A stretch of 64,000 nt of DNA from NCBI RefSeq assembly GCF_034427455.1, contig NZ_JAXQNN010000002.1:620001-684000 (forward strand), written 5' to 3'. Below are positions 62,748 to 64,000 of the stretch, piece after piece (position 1 is the stretch's first letter; every line of letters begins with the position of its first letter). The notes beneath the pieces are model-generated. The model was not told the origin of the DNA and made no database searches. It saw only the letters and a program-made list of their open reading frames with translations. This DNA is from Jeotgalibacillus haloalkalitolerans. Its GTDB lineage: Bacteria; Bacillota; Bacilli; Bacillales; Jeotgalibacillaceae. Position numbers and translations under genes: made by a program.

Positions 62748-63480
62748 GTTTCTTCACCTCCGGCTGATTAAGGTATGATTCGAATTTTGGAGAAAAGAGT
62801 GTTATTGGTCTGAGGTATTGTTCCATCTCAGGGTTGCCTTTCCACTCTGCAGTCTTTTTGTTAATCACTGATTTAAAATCATCCAGTGTATACTGTTCGT
62901 TCCAGCGGGCTTTAATCAGGTCTTTTGTTTTTTTAGAACTTGCCCTGAATTTCGTACCAGCAATTTTATTTAGATATTCGATAATTTCAAAGAAAGGGAT
63001 ATATTCTTTTTCTTTCTCTTCTTCTAATTCTTCTTCTAGTTCTATGTCCGTTACTTCTCCGTTACATGTAACGTTACTGTTTTCTTTCTGAATTCTTTTA
63101 TTTTCGCGGTGTTTGGCTACCCGCTCACGTGTATCTTTTCTAATCTTTTCCAGACTTGAGGTGTTCTGATGCTTCTCCCAATTTGCAACTCTTACAAAAT
63201 TATCCTGTTCTATCTCTATCATTCCGAAGTTTTTAAACGTCTGTAACGCTAACCGAACCGTATTAAGCGGACGATTGAAAATAGTGGACAGCATTTCATC
63301 TGTGTAAGGGATATTCTCACTCAGGTAGATATAACCGCTGGCATTCGTTTTACCGGCTTGTGCCAGTAACTTCACCCATATAATTAAGATCGTGTCAGCC
63401 TCAGGCATGCTCTCAATAAGACGAATCTTTTCATCTTCAAACATCTGAGTGCTTAACTTAATCCATTTAACTTCAGACAA
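62656..63480 (-). CDS. Phage replisome organiser (N-terminal winged helix, DnaD-like)
   Basis: 274 residues. WIKLSTQMFEDEKIRLIESM, ILIIWVKLLAQAGKTNASGY and IPYTDEMLSTIFNRPLNTVR form the replisome-organiser N-terminal domain that binds the origin. An acidic linker (IELEEELEEEKEKEYIPFFE) leads to a DnaD/DUF-type C-terminal domain (EIIEYLNKIAGTKFRASSKK, WNEQYTLDDFKSVINKKTAE). It binds the origin and recruits the loader encoded next. The start is TTG 63480 with AAGGAGTG. The phage origin is often inside this gene; I cannot place it. Confidence 0.9.
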   Translation of the reverse strand: MSEVKWIKLSTQMFEDEKIRLIESMPEADTILIIWVKLLAQAGKTNASGYIYLSENIPYTDEMLSTIFNRPLNTVRLALQTFKNFGMIEIEQDNFVRVANWEKHQNTSSLEKIRKDTRERVAKHRENKRIQKENSNVTCNGEVTDIELEEELEEEKEKEYIPFFEIIEYLNKIAGTKFRASSKKTKDLIKARWNEQYTLDDFKSVINKKTAEWKGNPEMEQYLRPITLFSPKFESYLNQPEVKKREPAKAQGPGEFGEDWQEAIERRKNSAGKF

Positions 63481-63509
63481 TTAAAACACTCCTTTTCGTT
63501 ACTTGATTG

Positions 63510-63842
63510 CTAATCTATTTTGATGCCTTTTGCTTTTAATGCCGCTCCGCATAAGGCCATTGGAACTGTTTCTGCATAATGGAAAGATAGCAGCCATCCC
63601 GCATCATCTCGAATGGTCACACAATGTTGCCCTGCATCTCTTCCGGTCTCAATCTCAACTCTGTGAAACTGATCTATGACCATAAATGCATTTTCAATGT
63701 TCTTTGTAGGCTGGTAATCACCAGGTATATAAAGAACATCATCACCTGCATAAACTTCAATGACGTCTATGTTTTCGTGACAGAACACATTCCATTCCAT
63801 TACTTTCTCAGCAATTATTCTATCGATTTTAAATTCAGCCAT
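63510..63842 (-). CDS. Phage ABA-sandwich-like protein
   Basis: 110 residues: FKIDRIIAEKVMEWNVFCHE, YQPTKNIENAFMVIDQFHRV, CVTIRDDAGWLLSFHYAETV and the C-terminal PMALCGAALKAKGI. The final A-x-C-x-A-A-L-K-A block after an aromatic strand matches small phage proteins with an ABA-sandwich fold. Function unknown. It lies between the antirepressor and the replisome organiser, in the early region. Confidence 0.75.
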   Translation of the reverse strand: MAEFKIDRIIAEKVMEWNVFCHENIDVIEVYAGDDVLYIPGDYQPTKNIENAFMVIDQFHRVEIETGRDAGQHCVTIRDDAGWLLSFHYAETVPMALCGAALKAKGIKID

Positions 63843-63859
63843 CGTAAACCCCCCTTACC

Positions 63860-64000
63860 TCATTCAACTGCTCTTTGACCTAAATACTTGTTTAGGAAGT
63901 ACTGCTGTCCTTTACCAGTGACTTTCGTTGTCGTGTTCACTGAGACAAATCCATCTGAGTGTGTGATAGTAGTCTCTTTGATCTGAAAAAGGTCCATGTT
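63860..64000 (-). CDS. Phage antirepressor, C-terminal end (KilAC-type)
   Basis: The last 46 codons are inside the window; the N-terminal Bro or ORF6N part is beyond the right edge. The sequence FVSVNTTTKVTGKGQQYFLN and KYLGQRAVE is the typical end of KilAC-domain antirepressors (T-K-V-T-G-K-G-Q-x-Y-F). Such proteins counter the phage repressor and help induction. It stands at the start of the early operon, so the lysogeny genes should follow to the right. Confidence 0.8.
   Translation of the reverse strand, partial: NMDLFQIKETTITHSDGFVSVNTTTKVTGKGQQYFLNKYLGQRAVE

Overview
The window comes from a low-GC, endospore-forming member of the Bacillales (Bacillaceae or Planococcaceae type). The left half keeps the Bacillus subtilis gene order almost exactly: cccA, sigA/rpoD, dnaG, yqxD, ppsR (yqfL), ccpN, a single-chain glycyl-tRNA synthetase behind a T-box, recO, era, cdd, dgkA, ybeY, pgpH, phoH, yqfD, yqfC, floA, nfeD, yqeY, rpsU, deoC, mtaB, rsmE, prmA, dnaJ, dnaK, grpE, hrcA and hemW. 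The sigma-E type genes yqfC/yqfD point to sporulation. I cannot name the genus from sequence alone.

Region 1 (1-31.1 kb) is chromosomal core, almost all on the minus strand; glyS on plus is the exception. Control elements are readable: a cre box before an acyl-CoA dehydrogenase, divergent sigma-A promoters for ccpN and glyS, a glycine T-box, a sigma-W promoter before nfeD-floA, a CIRCE operator plus promoter before hrcA-grpE-dnaK-dnaJ-prmA-rsmE-mtaB, a sigma-A promoter before rpsU, and many intrinsic terminators. Two copies of a roughly 200-bp dispersed repeat follow phoH and mtaB, each ending in a terminator hairpin.

Region 2 (about 31.15 kb to the right edge) is a siphovirus-type prophage inserted in the 3' end of lepA. 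The displaced last 14 codons and stop of lepA lie at 31156-31200, just upstream of hemW, and mark one attachment site (attR in this orientation). The other end, with integrase, repressor and the rest of lepA, is beyond the window. Next to the attachment site is a cargo zone: a membrane-anchored acidic protein, an SOS-controlled yolD-like pair with a LexA box inside its promoter, and a two-gene STAS/HATPase plus DUF4325-like cassette. Reading up in coordinate (from late to early genes) there follow lysis genes (amidase, holin, BhlA-like protein), tail genes (receptor-binding/tail endopeptidase protein with an S74 self-cleaving end, Dit, tape measure, chaperones G and GT joined by a -1 frameshift signal, tail tube), head-tail connectors, capsid, ClpP-type protease, portal, terminase, a candidate cos region and an HNH nuclease. 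Then come a sigma-like late regulator, many small genes, an orphan cytosine methyltransferase, DUF2303, YopX, RecU, a DnaC-like loader, a DnaD-like replisome organiser and the tail of an antirepressor. No integrase is visible, so I cannot say whether the prophage is complete.

The strongest points for follow-up are the lepA attachment site, the -1 frameshift signal (A AAA AAG plus an 8-bp hairpin 5 nt downstream), the STAS-HATPase/DUF4325-like cassette, the LexA-box promoter, and hairpins that bury ribosome binding sites before yqfC and before the first prophage cargo gene.
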